The notes below the pieces were generated by a model that was not told the origin of the DNA, searched no databases, and saw only the letters and a program-made list of their open reading frames with translations. A stretch of DNA of 64,000 nucleotides from Engraulis encrasicolus (taxonomy: Eukaryota; Chordata; Actinopteri; Clupeiformes; Engraulidae), in NCBI RefSeq assembly GCF_034702125.1, contig NC_085875.1, positions 23,109,616 to 23,173,615 of the forward strand. Direction: 5' to 3'. The first letter of the stretch is position 1. Each line of letters starts with the position of its first letter. Shown piece by piece: positions 1-58,754 of this stretch. A program made the translations under genes and the position numbers.

Positions 1-300
1 AAACCTATCTGTAGCTAGTCTCAATTGGTGCAACCAGAATATTCCATATGATTATCTTGATTTTGGTGACAGTTCCTTCTGTAAAGCCGCACTAATGTGT
101 CATTTTGTGCATGTGAGGTTCTCTTTCAAACTTGTTAGTGTTGTGAAGTAGCAATATGATACAAATTAAATATGTACAACATACAGTAGCAATTGTTGGG
201 CATTCTAACAAGCAGGCAGACTGTATGTTGACATTTTCATATAGTACCACACCAACATATGTATGGTGCTTTAGGTAAAAGTTTAGGTTTAGGTCAATAT

Positions 301-676
301 TTAAAGGACCACTTCAGTCGATTTCACGCTTTCAGCGTTTGTTCACGCTACCCTTGACTTGTCAGTACCCATTGATGCTGCATTTTTTTGGCTCAGCCCT
401 TTCCGAGATCTGAGATATTTTAATGGGGGCAGCTTTTGTTTACATTTAAAAATTCTCAACATAGGCCTACTCCAAATATTTTCCCAAAAGTTATCGCAGT
501 TCGCTAGTTGTCTGCTGATGTTGCATAACCTTTTGGATGTAAATGTAAACAAACACATGCCCACCATTACAATAACCCGGATCTTGGAAAAAAAATAAAA
601 ATCTCAGGTACTGACAAGTCCAGGGTAGTGTGAGCATTACAACTGCATGTTGAAATTGGCTGAAGTTATCCTTTAA
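301..676. mobile_element. MITE copy 1, TTAA-bounded, long terminal inverted repeats
   Basis: Starts TTAAAGGACC and ends GGTCCTTTAA-like, with the flanking TTAA at both ends. The first ~70 bp match the reverse complement of the last ~70 bp imperfectly, including the motif around CTTGACTTGTCAGTAC. It lacks about 40 bp of interior present in the second copy at 1950-2366. TTAA ends suggest a piggyBac-type target, but this is inferred from the ends only; no transposase is encoded. Confidence 0.8.
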
Positions 677-1949
677 GATTTCACATTCACATAATGTGTA
701 ACAGGGTATGTAATAACAATGTTATAGGGTATGTCAAATGGTGTGAATTGTTGCACCATTTGACATGGCAAAAGTTTAATTCAAACTTTATAGGCCTTCT
801 GACGGAAACCTATCAAAGTTTTTGATCTGGATGTTGAGATTTCAAAAACGTGTTTAAAATGAGTACTTGTTTTTTTTCTGGAATTTTGAATTTTAAATGT
901 TTTGCTAATGTTGTAGTATTTGACATGCAACTATAACCACACCTGACCTTGCTCAGAAAATGTTGAAGTTAGCAGATTCCAAGAAAGGTTACACAACTGG
1001 TCATGTAGCAGATATGTTATTCGTGGGTCCTGCGTAGAGTAATTTCCTGTGACATGGTCTTCTGACACAAATTAACAAAATGGATCCTCAAATGGTAGTT
1101 ACTCCACATTGACAATTTAGAAACACAAAGTGACACACTGAATTCCACAAATTACTGACAAAAAATGTATTCTGTTTCTTTTAGTCACTGCTAAACAAGA
1201 CAAATATAGAATTAAGCCAACGTAGTTAGAATGTGTTTTGTTTTGAAATTTCACCTGTTTTGAACCAGCTGGAATTTTGAATTCAATGTTTTTACCGTTA
1301 CGCCACATGACTTTTCTTTTCACCTTTATAACCTCATCATTATTTTATCAAAATTCATTAAATCAAAATGAATTGTTCTATATTTCTAAAAAGATAATGT
1401 TTTAAGTATGTTGAGTCTACTTTCAAATTTGACTACAACTGACAACTTTCCTACAAAAAACATATCATAGGAAAACAAAAAAGTGGCGTCACCTCTTTCA
1501 CCCTAGTATTAGGCTATAGAGTGGAACCCTGATTAAATTAGGCTAACGAGTAGGCCTAATGTTCCCAACAATAACCCACCACGTTCTTGATATCCTTTTA
1601 ATGGCAGAGCAAGTGTCAATGCCATTTCTTGTGAAATTCATCTGACTTAACCGACCTGTAACCCGGCGTATTACTGCGCAGTGCGCACCCCTCGGATTTT
1701 ACTTCCGTAGTCTGGGAATCTGGCCCCCACAATGCATAGCCTAGGTGTGTACACACACATACACGCACACGGCCTCTCAACATTCTGACATCTCATCTCT
1801 GTTCATCCTGGAATCATCACCGCCCATTTTTCGGCACAGACCTGCTAATACTTTCCCAAGTTATAAAATCACCCACAGTGAGTGGCTGGGTCACCTGAAA
1901 AACGCTTCTGCTCACTCATCCAACTCCAGGGACTGCAGGGAGGAGTGAC

Positions 1950-2366
1950 TTAAAGGACCAGTTCAGTCAATTTCAATATGCCGTTGTATTGCTCACGCTA
2001 TCCTTGACTTGTCAGTACTCGGGTGATGCCACATTTTTCGGCTCAGCCCTTTCCGAGATATGAGCTATTCTAATGGGGGCAGCGTTTGTTTACATTTTAA
2101 AAATGTTTAACATAGGCCTACTCCAAATATTTTCCCAAAAGGTACCGCTGTTTGCTAGTTGTCTGCTGATGTTGTATAACCTTTTGGATGTTTTTGGGAA
2201 TAAATCAAGAGGTTCTCTTTCAAATGTAAACAAACACGTGCCCACCATTACAATAACCCGGATCTCTGAAAAGGCTGAAGAAGAAAAAAAATCTCAGGTA
2301 CTGACAAGTCCAGGGTAGTGTGAGCATTACAACTGCATATTGAAATTGTCTGAACTGGTCCTTTAA
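1950..2366. mobile_element. MITE copy 2, TTAA-bounded, long terminal inverted repeats
   Basis: Same family as 301-676 in the same orientation, about 85% alike by eye. It is 417 bp because it keeps an interior block around 2190-2232 that copy 1 lacks. Ends are TTAAAGGACCAGTTCAG and its inverse, the outer ~30 bp being nearly perfect. Confidence 0.82.
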
Positions 2367-2978
2367 TTTCACCTGGGGGTGGGGTATTCCTTTAAAATGT
2401 ATCAGTGGTATTGATGCCCCTAACTGAAACCCACAGTATATTACCCAAAATTCTGTAATATTACTTTTGGTAATAAAGTCAATGCTCTTGAAAAGTCGCT
2501 CTTCACAACCTTGGGATAATGACATGTAATGTTGCTATATTTTACATACACCGTAAAATGATGAGGACCAGCATCTTTATACTGCAAAATACATTTTGAT
2601 ATTTTAATGATCTTTTATACCAAAGCCCACAGAACAACCCAAGACAGACTCAGGACATTCCAGTCATACCTACACGCATTAAAACACAAACGTCACCACA
2701 TTGGGTTCAAGCAGGCCATAGAAAAATAAGGATCATTTTAATTTTACATTCTGTCAGAAGTGTTACGACAAAGAAACACTGTGCATACAGCCTCAACCAA
2801 TTTCCCACAAACTAAGTTAGTGCTTTTAAACTTTTTCACTTTCACTTAAACCATCTCAGAGAACACAGCATGTTCAGACATAATTACCACGTGATGTTAC
2901 GCTGCAGAACAAAAAAAGAGAAAATCAAATGCATTAACACTTCAAACAGAAGCAAAACTCATTTACAAGGGTTCAATT

Positions 2979-2984
2979 TTTATT
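2979..2984 (-). terminator. Candidate distal poly(A) signal for ahctf1
   Basis: AATAAA on the minus strand, about 730 nt after the ahctf1 stop codon. It is an alternative to the closer signal at 3158-3167. Confidence 0.45.
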
Positions 2985-3157
2985 TATAACATACTCAAAA
3001 AAGACTATTTACACTTGCATCAATTAATAAGAAATGCACATTTTTTTAAAAACTAAGCCATCTTTGTTTTTTGGTGCTCAAATCCAAAAGTCCTCCTTGC
3101 TGTAAACTTTACAGTAATTATATAAAATTATTATTTCGGTTTCCTAAATTAGAGCCA

Positions 3158-3167
3158 TTTATTTATT
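3158..3167 (-). terminator. Candidate proximal poly(A) signal for ahctf1
   Basis: Overlapping AATAAATAAA on the minus strand, about 545 nt after the stop. It gives the shorter of two plausible 3' UTRs. Confidence 0.55.
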
Positions 3168-3477
3168 TAGAGAAAAAAACCCATCCATTGGGTTCTTAAA
3201 TTAAAAGAACAGACTGCAGTCTCTCTCTGAAAGCAGAAGCTGGAAAGGAGGGAGAGGAGGAAGAGGGAGGGAAGGAAAGAAGAGGAAGAAGAAGAAGAGA
3301 AGGAAAGGAATAAGGGAGCAAGGGAAGGGGGGAGGGAAGAGAGTGAGGAGAGGGCGCTGAGTGGAAGCTGTAACGTCCAAACGATAATGTCCAGGTCCAT
3401 GAGGATGCTCTGACGATGGTGCCATCCTGATCTGACCTTTGAGGGTAGGTGGTGGTGATATGAACAGGAGCGGGTCC

Positions 3478-3532
<55 letters not shown>

Positions 3533-3710
3533 AATGTCCAGGCTGACGTGGACAGCAGTAGACAGTGTGTGCCCATGTCCTCCTAGCCTGCCCTGCCCTG
3601 CCCTGCGTCTGCTTTGGTGGTGGGATAGGCAAATCAGTACGGATGGGCACATTAGACCAGGCAGGTGAGGGGTGGTTTGTATGTGTACTTGTGTGTCCAG
3701 TGTCCACTGC

Positions 3711-36087
<32,377 letters not shown>

Positions 36088-36089
36088 TA

Positions 36090-38515
36090 CTACAGGAGGA
36101 CGAGGGGAGGAGGATGGAGAGGATGAGGGCAGGAGAATGAGAAGAATGAGGAGGAGGAAGATGGGGATGAAGTGGAGGATGAGGAAGAGGAAGAAGAAGA
36201 ATGATGATGATGAAGGAGGAGGAAGAGGATGGGAATAATAAGAGAAAGAAGAAGAAGAACAAGGATAAGGAGGATGAAGAGGAGAAAGGAGATGGGGAGG
36301 AAGGAGAAGGAGATGAAGGGGAAGGAAGAGAAGGAGGAGGAGAGAAAAAAGGAGGAGAGCAAACACAGATTAATATAATATAACAAAGAAAACACAAACG
36401 ACATCACTAACAAACACACTGACAAACACAGAGAAGAACCACCAACAGACGGACAGAGGGCCAAACAGACACACAAAACACAAATGACAGCGTGCAAAAA
36501 AACAAAACAACAAAATCAATTTGGCAGCCTGCAGCAGGTTCACTACAGTAAATCAGCAATGGAACAAACAATGCAGTCATTGAACTCCAACCCTCGGAAA
36601 CCCTCCCTGTCTGAGCCCAACAGCCCAAAGCTGCCTTGCAGCTCACTTGCTCCCTGTACTGTACAGTCTCCACCACCGTATTTACATGTGCGGTCAGCAC
36701 TCCAGCTATGGACAATAGAGCTTTTTCTTCACAGGGGACAGCAACATCAGCTGTCAGCAGTTTTGAGCCCTGTTGCTTCCCCCTGCAACAGCTGTAGCAT
36801 GTGTGCGTGGACTGCAGTGCACTGGAAACACCAATACACACTGACCTCGCCTATTTTGTTTTGCTGAAATCATAAGGGGCTGTGTATTTAGGACAGCTGG
36901 CTTGGGAAATACTTATTCAAAACACCAGCTTCATCTCAAACACCTCCCTTGGCGGTGTGGTAACTAAAATGTCAACAGAGGGCAATATTGCCAACAACAT
37001 AACTTTCCTAACACAGGGCGGATGGCATGCAGTAGATAAGACGATATCATACAGCTATCACTAAAGCATGTAGTAGACGGTACAGACAGGGAAACCGGCT
37101 AAAAACATGCTTTCATTTGGCCTCGCCCCATTGGGCTGACTTATGGCTAATGTTCTTGAGCTTTGGAAAATAGTGCCCCCTAGACATGCAGGCCTTTTCG
37201 TGGAAACGCAGTAGGATTTGAAAATCTGCCCGCGCAGATAGTGAGGAGTGACAATCCAGGACCACAAAGCGTTCAACGTGGCTAACTAAACTTTGAAGTC
37301 TGACATTGCATTTAACAACTTAACAGTCCATCGATATGGATCCAGGAATTAGCGCAATAAAGCTACAGATAAATTACAAACTGCAATGAACCATTTGCTT
37401 CCCGTTTCGAAATAAGTAAGAGTAATAAGTGGAGATCTGCTACACTTTCTCCAAGGCGATGTCCTTGCTAGGAGTACCGTACATCAAAATGATTCATTCA
37501 CAATCAGGGTCAAGCTCTTTAGTTACTGGAGAAAAAACTGATGTGTAGGCATCCTGTATGAATTTGATTGTTGGATAATCGGCATTTTTCCTAGCCCCCT
37601 TATATCTGGATTGACATATTGACTAAATCTTGCTCTCATACGCAAGGCCTGGGTTGTTACAGGTAAGGTGTCTTTCCCTGAAGCGAACAGACAAGCAGGC
37701 GGCCTGGTCAAATGCAGATATCATCTGGATTCAGAGAACTTGGCGAACAAAGGACACACAAACGTTTCAAGGATTCTTATAAAATACTTTCACATTAGAT
37801 GCTGCTAGTTCGGGAGGGGTCCAAGTTAGCTCCAGGATACCACAGCTGAGCTGCTTTTCGCCAGTTTTAATGCATAGAAACCAGTTATGTTTGACAAATT
37901 AATATGGACCTAGCAACCACGCCAACACACAACACATTCACAATTAGGGATCAAAGAAGGGACATTTACGAAACAAATTAGATTGTCACATGCGTACCCG
38001 TTGCTACCACCAGACTATGTGTCTTCTAACTAAACGTGCTAATGTTTAGCTGCAAGGGTCACATGCCGTTAGCGACACTATATAAATTAGCCACAACAAC
38101 ATCAACCTACCAACCAGTAGGATATGCACATGTAATTGATTATTTCATGTACTTGAAATGACGCCAAATGTCTTTGCATCTAGCCACTGTCAGCAGTTGA
38201 CTGTTTCGGCAGGGCAGCTGCTAGCTATGCCAAACTTTGCTTTGCCCAAGCACAAACTGAGCTAGGAAGCTAGGAAGTCTTAGCAGCTAAAGTGTCCAGC
38301 AACAATTTGGTGAATATATAAATCCGAAGCAACACCTTGCAACTTGCCCAGAACCTGACGGCAAGTTTAATGATTATACACATCATTCTCCTGTTAGAAC
38401 ACAGTATCGACAATATGTTCACCATCACGCAGTCCAAGTAAACCGGTTACTGAAACATAACGTGGTTAGATTGCCGTTATGTTACTAGCATATTAGTGCT
38501 AGGTAGCTAACGTAC
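36090..38515 (-). other. ahctf1 intron between non-coding exon and coding exon 1
   Basis: 2.4 kb. 36090-36360 is purine-rich on the plus strand (GGA/GAA/GAT), so it gives a long pyrimidine tract before the coding exon 1 acceptor. 36360-38515 is low-repeat sequence; I see no exon. Confidence 0.7.
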
Positions 38516-38730
38516 CTGTCTTATGTTGACGGTTTCAAAATACTGCTCACTCAAATGTGTCTTCTGACGCGGCTTTACTTCTGTCATAATCCGTTCTTCT
38601 CACATGCACTTGTGCTTAGTTTTATACATTTAAAAACGACTTTCTGGAGACCAAACTACGAGGTCTAGCCTTGACTTTAGGGACTGCTCCTACCACTACT
38701 TAAACGCAAGCGCCATTTCCATATCGCTAG
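38516..38730 (-). other. ahctf1: ahctf1 non-coding first exon (5' end approximate)
   Basis: A strong donor (GACAG then GTACGT on the minus strand) lies at 38516. Joining it to coding exon 1 gives a 5' UTR ending GACAGTAATGATG. The upper limit is a guess set by promoter-like motifs near 38710-38806. Confidence 0.55.
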
Positions 38731-38810
38731 CACTGATGTCCTGCGTAGAAAATCTGCCTTGGAAAATCCCGTGGATGTCAAAGCGCCAGAAAGAACATCG
38801 CGAGATTTCA
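38700..38810 (-). promoter_or_regulatory. Candidate ahctf1 promoter with YY1-like and TCTCGCGA elements
   Basis: On the minus strand AAATGGCGC (38711-38719) fits a YY1 site in the orientation usual just after a start site, and ATCTCGCGAT at 38797-38806 matches the TCTCGCGAGA core-promoter element in 8 of 10. Both are common in TATA-less housekeeping promoters, as suits ELYS. Confidence 0.5.
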
Positions 38811-39340
38811 TCATTGTTTTGTTTTGCTGTGGTTTTGCTTTTCATAGCGATAAAACAGCAGCTTGACAAAAACATGCAAGTAGGCCTACGTTGGATGAGT
38901 CTCAAAATTATGAGGCAGTCAAAATTGTTTTCTACCAAATCTAATGTAATGAAAATGTGCATGCATTTCACAAGCTTTTAAATGAGCATATTATGTTGGT
39001 TTTGATTTTTTTTTTGCTAAGACACATAGGAGTTCAGACTATTAATAATAAAAAAACTGGGTTGATATGGGTTGACAACAAATTTGTTTTAATTCATTGC
39101 CTTAACTGTAATATAAGTAGGCCTACAGTGAAATGCTCCGAGTGTCTGTACAATGCATTTACCACAAGATGTCGCTGTTTGCACAAATATCAAGAAACCT
39201 TTGGTGTCAGGTTTCTTGAAAGGTGCACTGTACTCACTGTAGTGATTCTATAAATAGAGCTCAGAATTGATGTGATTGAATGACTTTGAAATGCTACTGT
39301 TTTCTCATTAGATTTAAAGGGACATCTTTAAATCATCTTT

Positions 39341-39342
39341 AA

Positions 39343-39411
<69 letters not shown>
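39341..39411. repeat. (CT)n
   Basis: Pure CT dinucleotide tract, about 35 units. Confidence 0.98.
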
Positions 39412-39416
<5 letters not shown>

Positions 39417-39636
39417 CTCATCCCATGTTGTGCTTATGCCCACCTCACAGTAAGGCAGCTTATGTAAGGGTATGATGTCTCTCTCCCTCCCCCACATCAC
39501 ATCCCTCCTCTGCCTCTAGCCTATATGATGTGCTTTCAAACGCAGCTTTCAAGTAGGCCTACATCTAATCTCCTCCCAGTTTTCACCAACAGCGTTTTTT
39601 TTTCAGACTTTCAGAATTTGACATTTAAAATTTTGT

Positions 39637-39641
<5 letters not shown>

Positions 39642-39671
<30 letters not shown>

Positions 39672-39694
39672 GCACGCACGCGCGCGCGCGCACG

Positions 39695-39760
<66 letters not shown>
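39642..39760. repeat. Compound (AC)n(GC)n(AC)n
   Basis: CA repeats flank an alternating purine-pyrimidine core rich in GC (39667-39703), a sequence type able to form Z-DNA. Confidence 0.97.
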
Positions 39761-39764
<4 letters not shown>

Positions 39765-40930
39765 TTTGCAAAGTTCGCCCACTCCTACTCAAGGTGTGCA
39801 ATAGCAATCGAGCGGCACACGTGAGGCAGCAGCACCTGGCAGTCATGTTTTGTTTTTCCAGAATGTACGCAATTATGTTCTAATTCCGGCAGTGAGGGTG
39901 CAGTGGCACACGCTATAATTCAAGCATTCTGTCCCAGCATGGCGAGGGAAATGAGCAGGCAGAGAGGTGTGACAGCTGCAGAACGGGGCAGGGAGGAAAT
40001 GATGATGGGGTATGCGAAAATGGGGGCGCATAGAGGGCATCGCAACAGGAAGGGGGTGGGGGGAGGGTACAGGGTGGACAGGGGAAGAGTCGTGCCGGTT
40101 GTCGCTGTGACACAGCACATGAGCACTGAAAGTTATCTGCGCGTTTCTGAGCCTGTACCTTATCTTTCCTTGTATTTTTTCATTTCTCAGTGGTAACATA
40201 TTATCTGCTTTGTTTGTTGGTGTTGTCCTCTTATGTCTTTTTATGGTGCTGCAACCTCCCTGTCTCAGAGAAAAATGTCTTCTTGGGGGAGACTATAAAG
40301 AAACCAACACCTAAGCACAGTCCTGCCATCACTGTCACAGCTAGACATAGAGCTTTTCATGACTATAAAAGGGCAGAACCATATTTTTCAGTAAATAATA
40401 ATAATAATAAAAAACCACAACACATTGTGAAAGTGTACAAAGTTGTAAATAATTAACCATCTCTTTCCTCTTACCTGATGTGGATGTCCAAATCAATACT
40501 GGCAGCTTTATGAGATAGATGGGAGACCGCCGCCGCTGCCGCCGTGTGGGTCCCAAACAACATCTGTCACAGGTGCTCTTCAAAGGACGAGGATAGGTAG
40601 TCTAATCATCAGTTGAAAGAAGGTCCCGGGGCCAATAGTCCGTTTTATTGTTGCCACACACTAAGTGGTCAGCTTTTAGCAGATTGGCAGCCTTTTTCCT
40701 TTGTAAATCACAAACTAAACACCATACATAGGCCTATATCTAGTGCTGTTTTTCTGCTGGTTGGAAGCTAAAGACAAGTCTACTTCCAGAAGCAAGCAAT
40801 AACACTGTAGGTGCTACACTAGATAGCTCCCTTCAGGCTGACCCTGGAAGAAGCGGCCAGACTGATAAGAGTGTTCTCATTATACTGGGAGGATATTGCT
40901 GTCTGTCGGCCTCGGGCCGCATGCGCTTTG

Positions 40931-41047
40931 CTGTTGTGTTGTGTTGTGTTGTGTTGTGTTGTGTTGTGTTGTGTTGTGTTGTGTTGTGTTGTGTTGTGTT
41001 GTGTTGTGTTGTGTTGTGTTGTGTTGTGTTGTGTTGTGTTGTGTTGT
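40931..41047. repeat. (GTGTT)n pentanucleotide array
   Basis: About 23 almost perfect GTGTT units, ending in gtgat variants. Both strands stay open in one frame, which is not coding. Confidence 0.97.
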
Positions 41048-41299
41048 GATGTGATGCGATGTGCTGTTAGCATTTATTCAGTTGTTTACAGCGAGGCTCT
41101 GATAAGAGCAAGGGCCTATCAGCTTCAGAGTGATGTTTGGATTATCTTCCACAGAAGAAGATCAGATATATAGGCGGGATGGAGAGAGTTAACGTAACAA
41201 GACTTGGCTGGGTCCGTCTATTGTGGAAATTACTTAGCAGGGGAAGAAGGAAAGGTGTCAATGGTTATACACTAAAATGTGTATAATTATTCTTTTTTA

Positions 41300-41376
41300 A
41301 TGACCGGGGCCGTTATCGAACCCAGGATGCCAGCGTAGTAACCCAGTGCCCTACCATTGGGCCACGGCAGGGCCAA
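41300..41376 (-). mobile_element. tRNA-like SINE head fragment
   Basis: Minus strand reads ggccctgccgtggcccaatg, gtagggcactgggtt and the B-box-like GGGTTCGATAACGG. Only the head is present. Confidence 0.6.
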
Positions 41377-41462
41377 ATGTTTAGTTATTTGATCAATGTG
41401 CTTGCATGATTAAGAGCATGAGAGGTTGATAGCTGTGGTGGACCTGAAGCCTTTGTATAAGG

Positions 41463-41690
<228 letters not shown>

Positions 41691-41936
41691 GTTTTTCGTG
41701 TGTGTTGCAGTACGTGCGGTGGGGACTTAGTGTGACGTAGCCCGGCTGTAATCCCCAAAGCCCAGAGCTCAAAGCGGATATCCATTAGCACAATGTAGTA
41801 CGCCCATTCCAACACTGTCACATCATCACCCGCCATTTGCCTCGCTTCTTTCACTCCCACTCCCACGCACAACACAAAACACTTGTAACACACTGTACTG
41901 CATAAACAATGCAATACAGTCTGTTGTGGAATGAGT

Positions 41937-42201
<265 letters not shown>

Positions 42202-42567
42202 TTTTAACTCCATGAATTTAGTTACATAGAGGATAAATATTCCTTGTGAACCTGATACTTTTTCAAATATCAAACAGTAATGGCATTACATCATCATTAC
42301 TAATCATGACCGAATTACTCCATAGGATTTCCTTTCCTCAAGTACCACATCAGCTTATATGGAAAGTAGGAAGCTATCTATGCATTGCAAGCATCACTCA
42401 CAAAGCACATTCAGGTCTGTGTAGAGCACTCCAGAAGATGCTTTTAAAGCGTTAGAAGGCTTTGAGAGAGAACTAGACAGCCATAGGCTGTCTTTGTAAA
42501 TACAAGTCTGTCTGTCTGTCAATGACAATCCAGCAGCTATAAGTGACTTCTGAGTATACATGTGCAC

Positions 42568-42725
42568 AGGGCCGCTGACAGCTTTTGCCAGGCCCAGGAC
42601 AAAGTATTCTGAAAGGGCCCCTCATCCAATATTTACAATGTAATGAAAGCCCAAATTTGGGCCCCCTCTCTCTCCCTGGGCCCGGGACAACCGGCCCCTT
42701 TGTCCCCCCTGCCGGCTTCCCTGCA
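42568..42725. mobile_element. Dispersed repeat, family caggGcCGCTGACAGC, copy 1
   Basis: Shares cgctgacagcttttgccagg, ggcccaggacaaagt and gggccccctctctc with 49734-49885 and 62281-62675, all in one orientation. Short GC-rich inverted ends are suggested but not certain. Confidence 0.7.
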
Positions 42726-42827
42726 TGTGCATCAAAAGAAGGAGAAAAAAAAACATGAAAGAGGAATGGAGGAGGAAAGTAACCACATCACAAGAAGCCT
42801 TTTCCTTTGTGTCTTTTGGTCATGTAG

Positions 42828-42833
42828 TTTATT
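42828..42833 (-). terminator. Candidate poly(A) signal for snap25
   Basis: AATAAA on the minus strand, 1.46 kb after the snap25 stop; this distance suits the long 3' UTR usual for SNAP25 genes. Confidence 0.5.
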
Positions 42834-43243
42834 TGTAATGGCATGATCTGATTATTTTACATGGATGACCACAGGATGCTAATGTACAGATACAGCAGTA
42901 TAAACGGAGTGGCACTATTGCAAAGAGATGCAGGAATGTGAATGCTGTCTGTCTATCTGTCTGTGCGATGCGGTCCTGATGCTGCTGATGCACAGATGAT
43001 CCCAGAACGGTACTGCCATGTTTGGTAATCTTTACAGTGCAATGTTTCGTTGTTGTTGTTGTTGTCGTTGTTGTTGTTTTTTTTAAAGTCACCACTAAAA
43101 TCTATCACTAAACAGGGACGTACACAGTAATGAATGCAATGGTATAACAACACACGTTGATGCGTTTTGATAGGTTAAGTACATACTAAGTTAGTCAAGG
43201 GGAACTGGGTGGGAGGGAGGAAACTCAGCCACTCTCTTTTTTT

Positions 43244-43540
43244 GGTAACACTTTACTTGACGCCGGCGTCATACGTATGACATAACAGTGTCATAACATT
43301 GTCATAATGCAGTCATGCATGTGTCATAAACATTATGTCAATGTCATAAACCTTGTATGACTTTGTCTGTCAGTGAAATTCGGTTATGACAAAGACAGGC
43401 CGAACAATGTCAACTGTTCATGGCCATTAAACGTTTATGACATTGGCATTATGTTTATGACTCGTTCATGACATCACTATGACACTGTTATGACACTGTT
43501 ATGTCATACCTATGACGCCGGCGTCAAGTTAAGTGTTACC
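43244..43540. mobile_element. 297-bp MITE with 54-bp TIRs and 8-bp target duplication, in snap25 3' UTR
   Basis: The ends read GGTAACACTT.ACTTGACGCC and onward, matching inverted over 54 bp with two mismatches. Both flanks are cttttttt (43236-43243 and 43541-43548), an 8-bp duplication as in hAT. A related half element lies at 47237-47320. Confidence 0.9.
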
Positions 43541-43835
43541 CTTTTTTTTGTACATTACGTAGTATATATACTCACTAACCCCACACTGCAAAACCCTTCT
43601 CCTCTCCCGTTTGTCATTACGTAAAAACATACAGCAATGGCAGCAGTGAATAGACGCAAACCCATTGACTGCCTTCCAACTGCGAAGTACAAACCCAAAA
43701 CGTAAAACAAACCAAAAAAGAGAAAAAGAAAAAAAAACACAATTGAATCATATGAAGCATTTCTTCGATATCCCTCACCCCAAAAACAGGTGGATAAAGG
43801 TGTAATAAATATGTATATATTTAAAAAACAAAAAA

Positions 43836-43870
<35 letters not shown>

Positions 43871-44293
43871 TGACAGAGAGACAAAGAAACATAGAAGATA
43901 AAACCTCTTGCATGAACTCTACGCCATCAAATATGCACTATATACAACCTTTGGAGAGAGACAGAGAGTGAATCTGAGCTCATATACAGTAATCGTTTAC
44001 AGCACTACCGTTTACAGTAAAGAGGCCAAGAAGACAGACGATACAGGATGATGATTGGTTTCTCTACGGAGGGGAAGAAAGGGCAGTAGGTACTGATATG
44101 TGCCTGTGTGCAAACCTACTGTTTGGGATGAATAAACCACGGTAAAAGCACATGTGTACCCTGGCGGGACCAGCGTAGGTGGGGGATTGGCTGGGAGACA
44201 GGGGGCAAGGGGGGCGCATAGAGGGCATTGGGGAGCATGGGGAAGGGGTGGGGCACGGGCAGTGAAAGCACTTTTGCGTAGGAGAGAGGAGAG

Positions 44294-57440
<13,147 letters not shown>

Positions 57441-57561
57441 CTAGAACGCCACAGGCACAGGACAGACAGCACACAGTGGGGGAAAGGGAGTATGAGGAAA
57501 GAGTAGAAAGAAAAGAGAGAGGACAGAAGAAACATTGATTAGAGACTGGAATACTGTATGT

Positions 57562-57861
57562 CAGGTGTCACCAACGTTGTGCCAGCGGGCGCCAGGTAGC
57601 CCTCCAGGAGCTTCTGAGGTGCCCACCAAGGATGTTAATAAACAGTGACGACTACCAGATTTTAGTCACAGTTAATGCTTTTCTTGATTTAAATATGAGA
57701 TTATTTATTCTTTACAACCTATAAACAAATTATCATTCAATAATAGTGTGATTTGAGAATGATGCCAAGACATCAGTAGAGGATTTTGAACAAAAGTAGC
57801 CCTCGGGTAGCCCTCAGTAGCCCTCGGTAGCCCTCAGACCTAGAAAGGTTGGGGACCCCTG
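57562..57861. mobile_element. Non-autonomous hAT MITE, 300 bp
   Basis: CAGGTGTCACCAAC at the left, GTTGGGGACCCCTG at the right (imperfect inverted ends), flanked by ctgtatgt on both sides (57554-57561 and 57862-57869), an exact 8-bp duplication. Interior has gtagccctc repeats. Confidence 0.9.
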
Positions 57862-58057
57862 CTGTATGTTAAGTTCTTGGTTGGTTATCTGTAGCTGGTC
57901 TCACCATACCATCATACTAATGTCAAACCAAGGGGTTTGGAGTTGCTCAACTGAGAAACAATTATGGATGAGAGAGATGATCTCTGTTGAAGATTGAAAT
58001 GTGCATCTGATTTTACCCAGTCGAGACATGTATTTACCCTATGCTCGTAGTGTATGT

Positions 58058-58275
58058 GGGGCAGCCGTGGCCTAGTTAAGGAGATGGGCTTTAGACCAGC
58101 GGGTTGAAGGCTCGAATCCCACCCTTCCGCTCCCTACCTCACTCCATGGCTGAAGTGCCCTTGAGCAAGACTCCTAACCGTACACTGCTCCAGGAACTGT
58201 AAACAATATCCAAACTTAAAATAACTAAGTTGCTTTTGATAAAAATGTGATGTAATGTGTAATGTGATGTAGTGT
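58058..58275 (+). mobile_element. tRNA-derived SINE, near full length
   Basis: Starts ggggcagccgtggcctagtt (A-box region), has a B-box-like ggctcgaatccc, the body phrase gaagtgcccttgagcaagac, and a gttgcttttgataaaaatgt tail followed by gtaatgtgatg repeats. Confidence 0.88.
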
Positions 58276-58754
58276 AATGCGTTATCATTCACTACCCTTC
58301 CTTATACGTCCGGGTATAACCTCCCACGTTCACTGATTGGTCAAATTATCTGCTAACATGAATAACTTCCTTCCAAAAGACCCGCCCAGCCTCCTTCCAG
58401 ACGACCCGGCTCAAGTGTTATGCGCAGGAAATGTGAATCAAGTGGAAGCTTATGGATGGCAAGGTCAGGCTAGGTTGTATGAATTCACAGAAGATTGCCC
58501 TAAACCTTCTATGAGGCACAACATAGGGAGACTGTTCACGCCATAATGCATGCTGTTTCACCAGTGAAACACTGTAATAGTTATTGAAAAGATAACTACC
58601 ATAGATAGTACTACACTATGACACATAACACAGGGCCTTTAGTAATGCACATTAGTGATGGTCATTGTCATTCTGGTAACAGCAAATTTATGACGCTGTG
58701 TCTTAACGGGTTAAGGCAGTCAGACCCAACCTCTTCCTGTCAATAATAAAATAT

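Larger units (their letters stand above)
1..2970. other. Downstream flank of ahctf1
   Basis: AT-rich non-coding DNA past the ahctf1 poly(A) signals. It holds two copies of one MITE family (301-676 and 1950-2366). I see no exon, RNA gene or long ORF in 677-1949 or 2367-2970. Confidence 0.7.
2979..3710 (-). other. ahctf1: 3' UTR of ahctf1
   Basis: Non-coding sequence after the TGA at 3711-3713, in the terminal exon. It contains a (TG)25 tract at 3481-3530, which would be a CA repeat in the mRNA, and a purine-rich stretch at 3240-3350 that reads as pyrimidines in the transcript. The 3' limit depends on which poly(A) signal is used. Confidence 0.6.
42810..44293 (-). other. snap25: 3' UTR of snap25
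   Basis: Non-coding sequence after the TAA at 44294-44296. It contains a 297-bp MITE (43244-43540) and a short (GA)n (43839-43867). The extent depends on the poly(A) signal at 42828. Confidence 0.55.
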
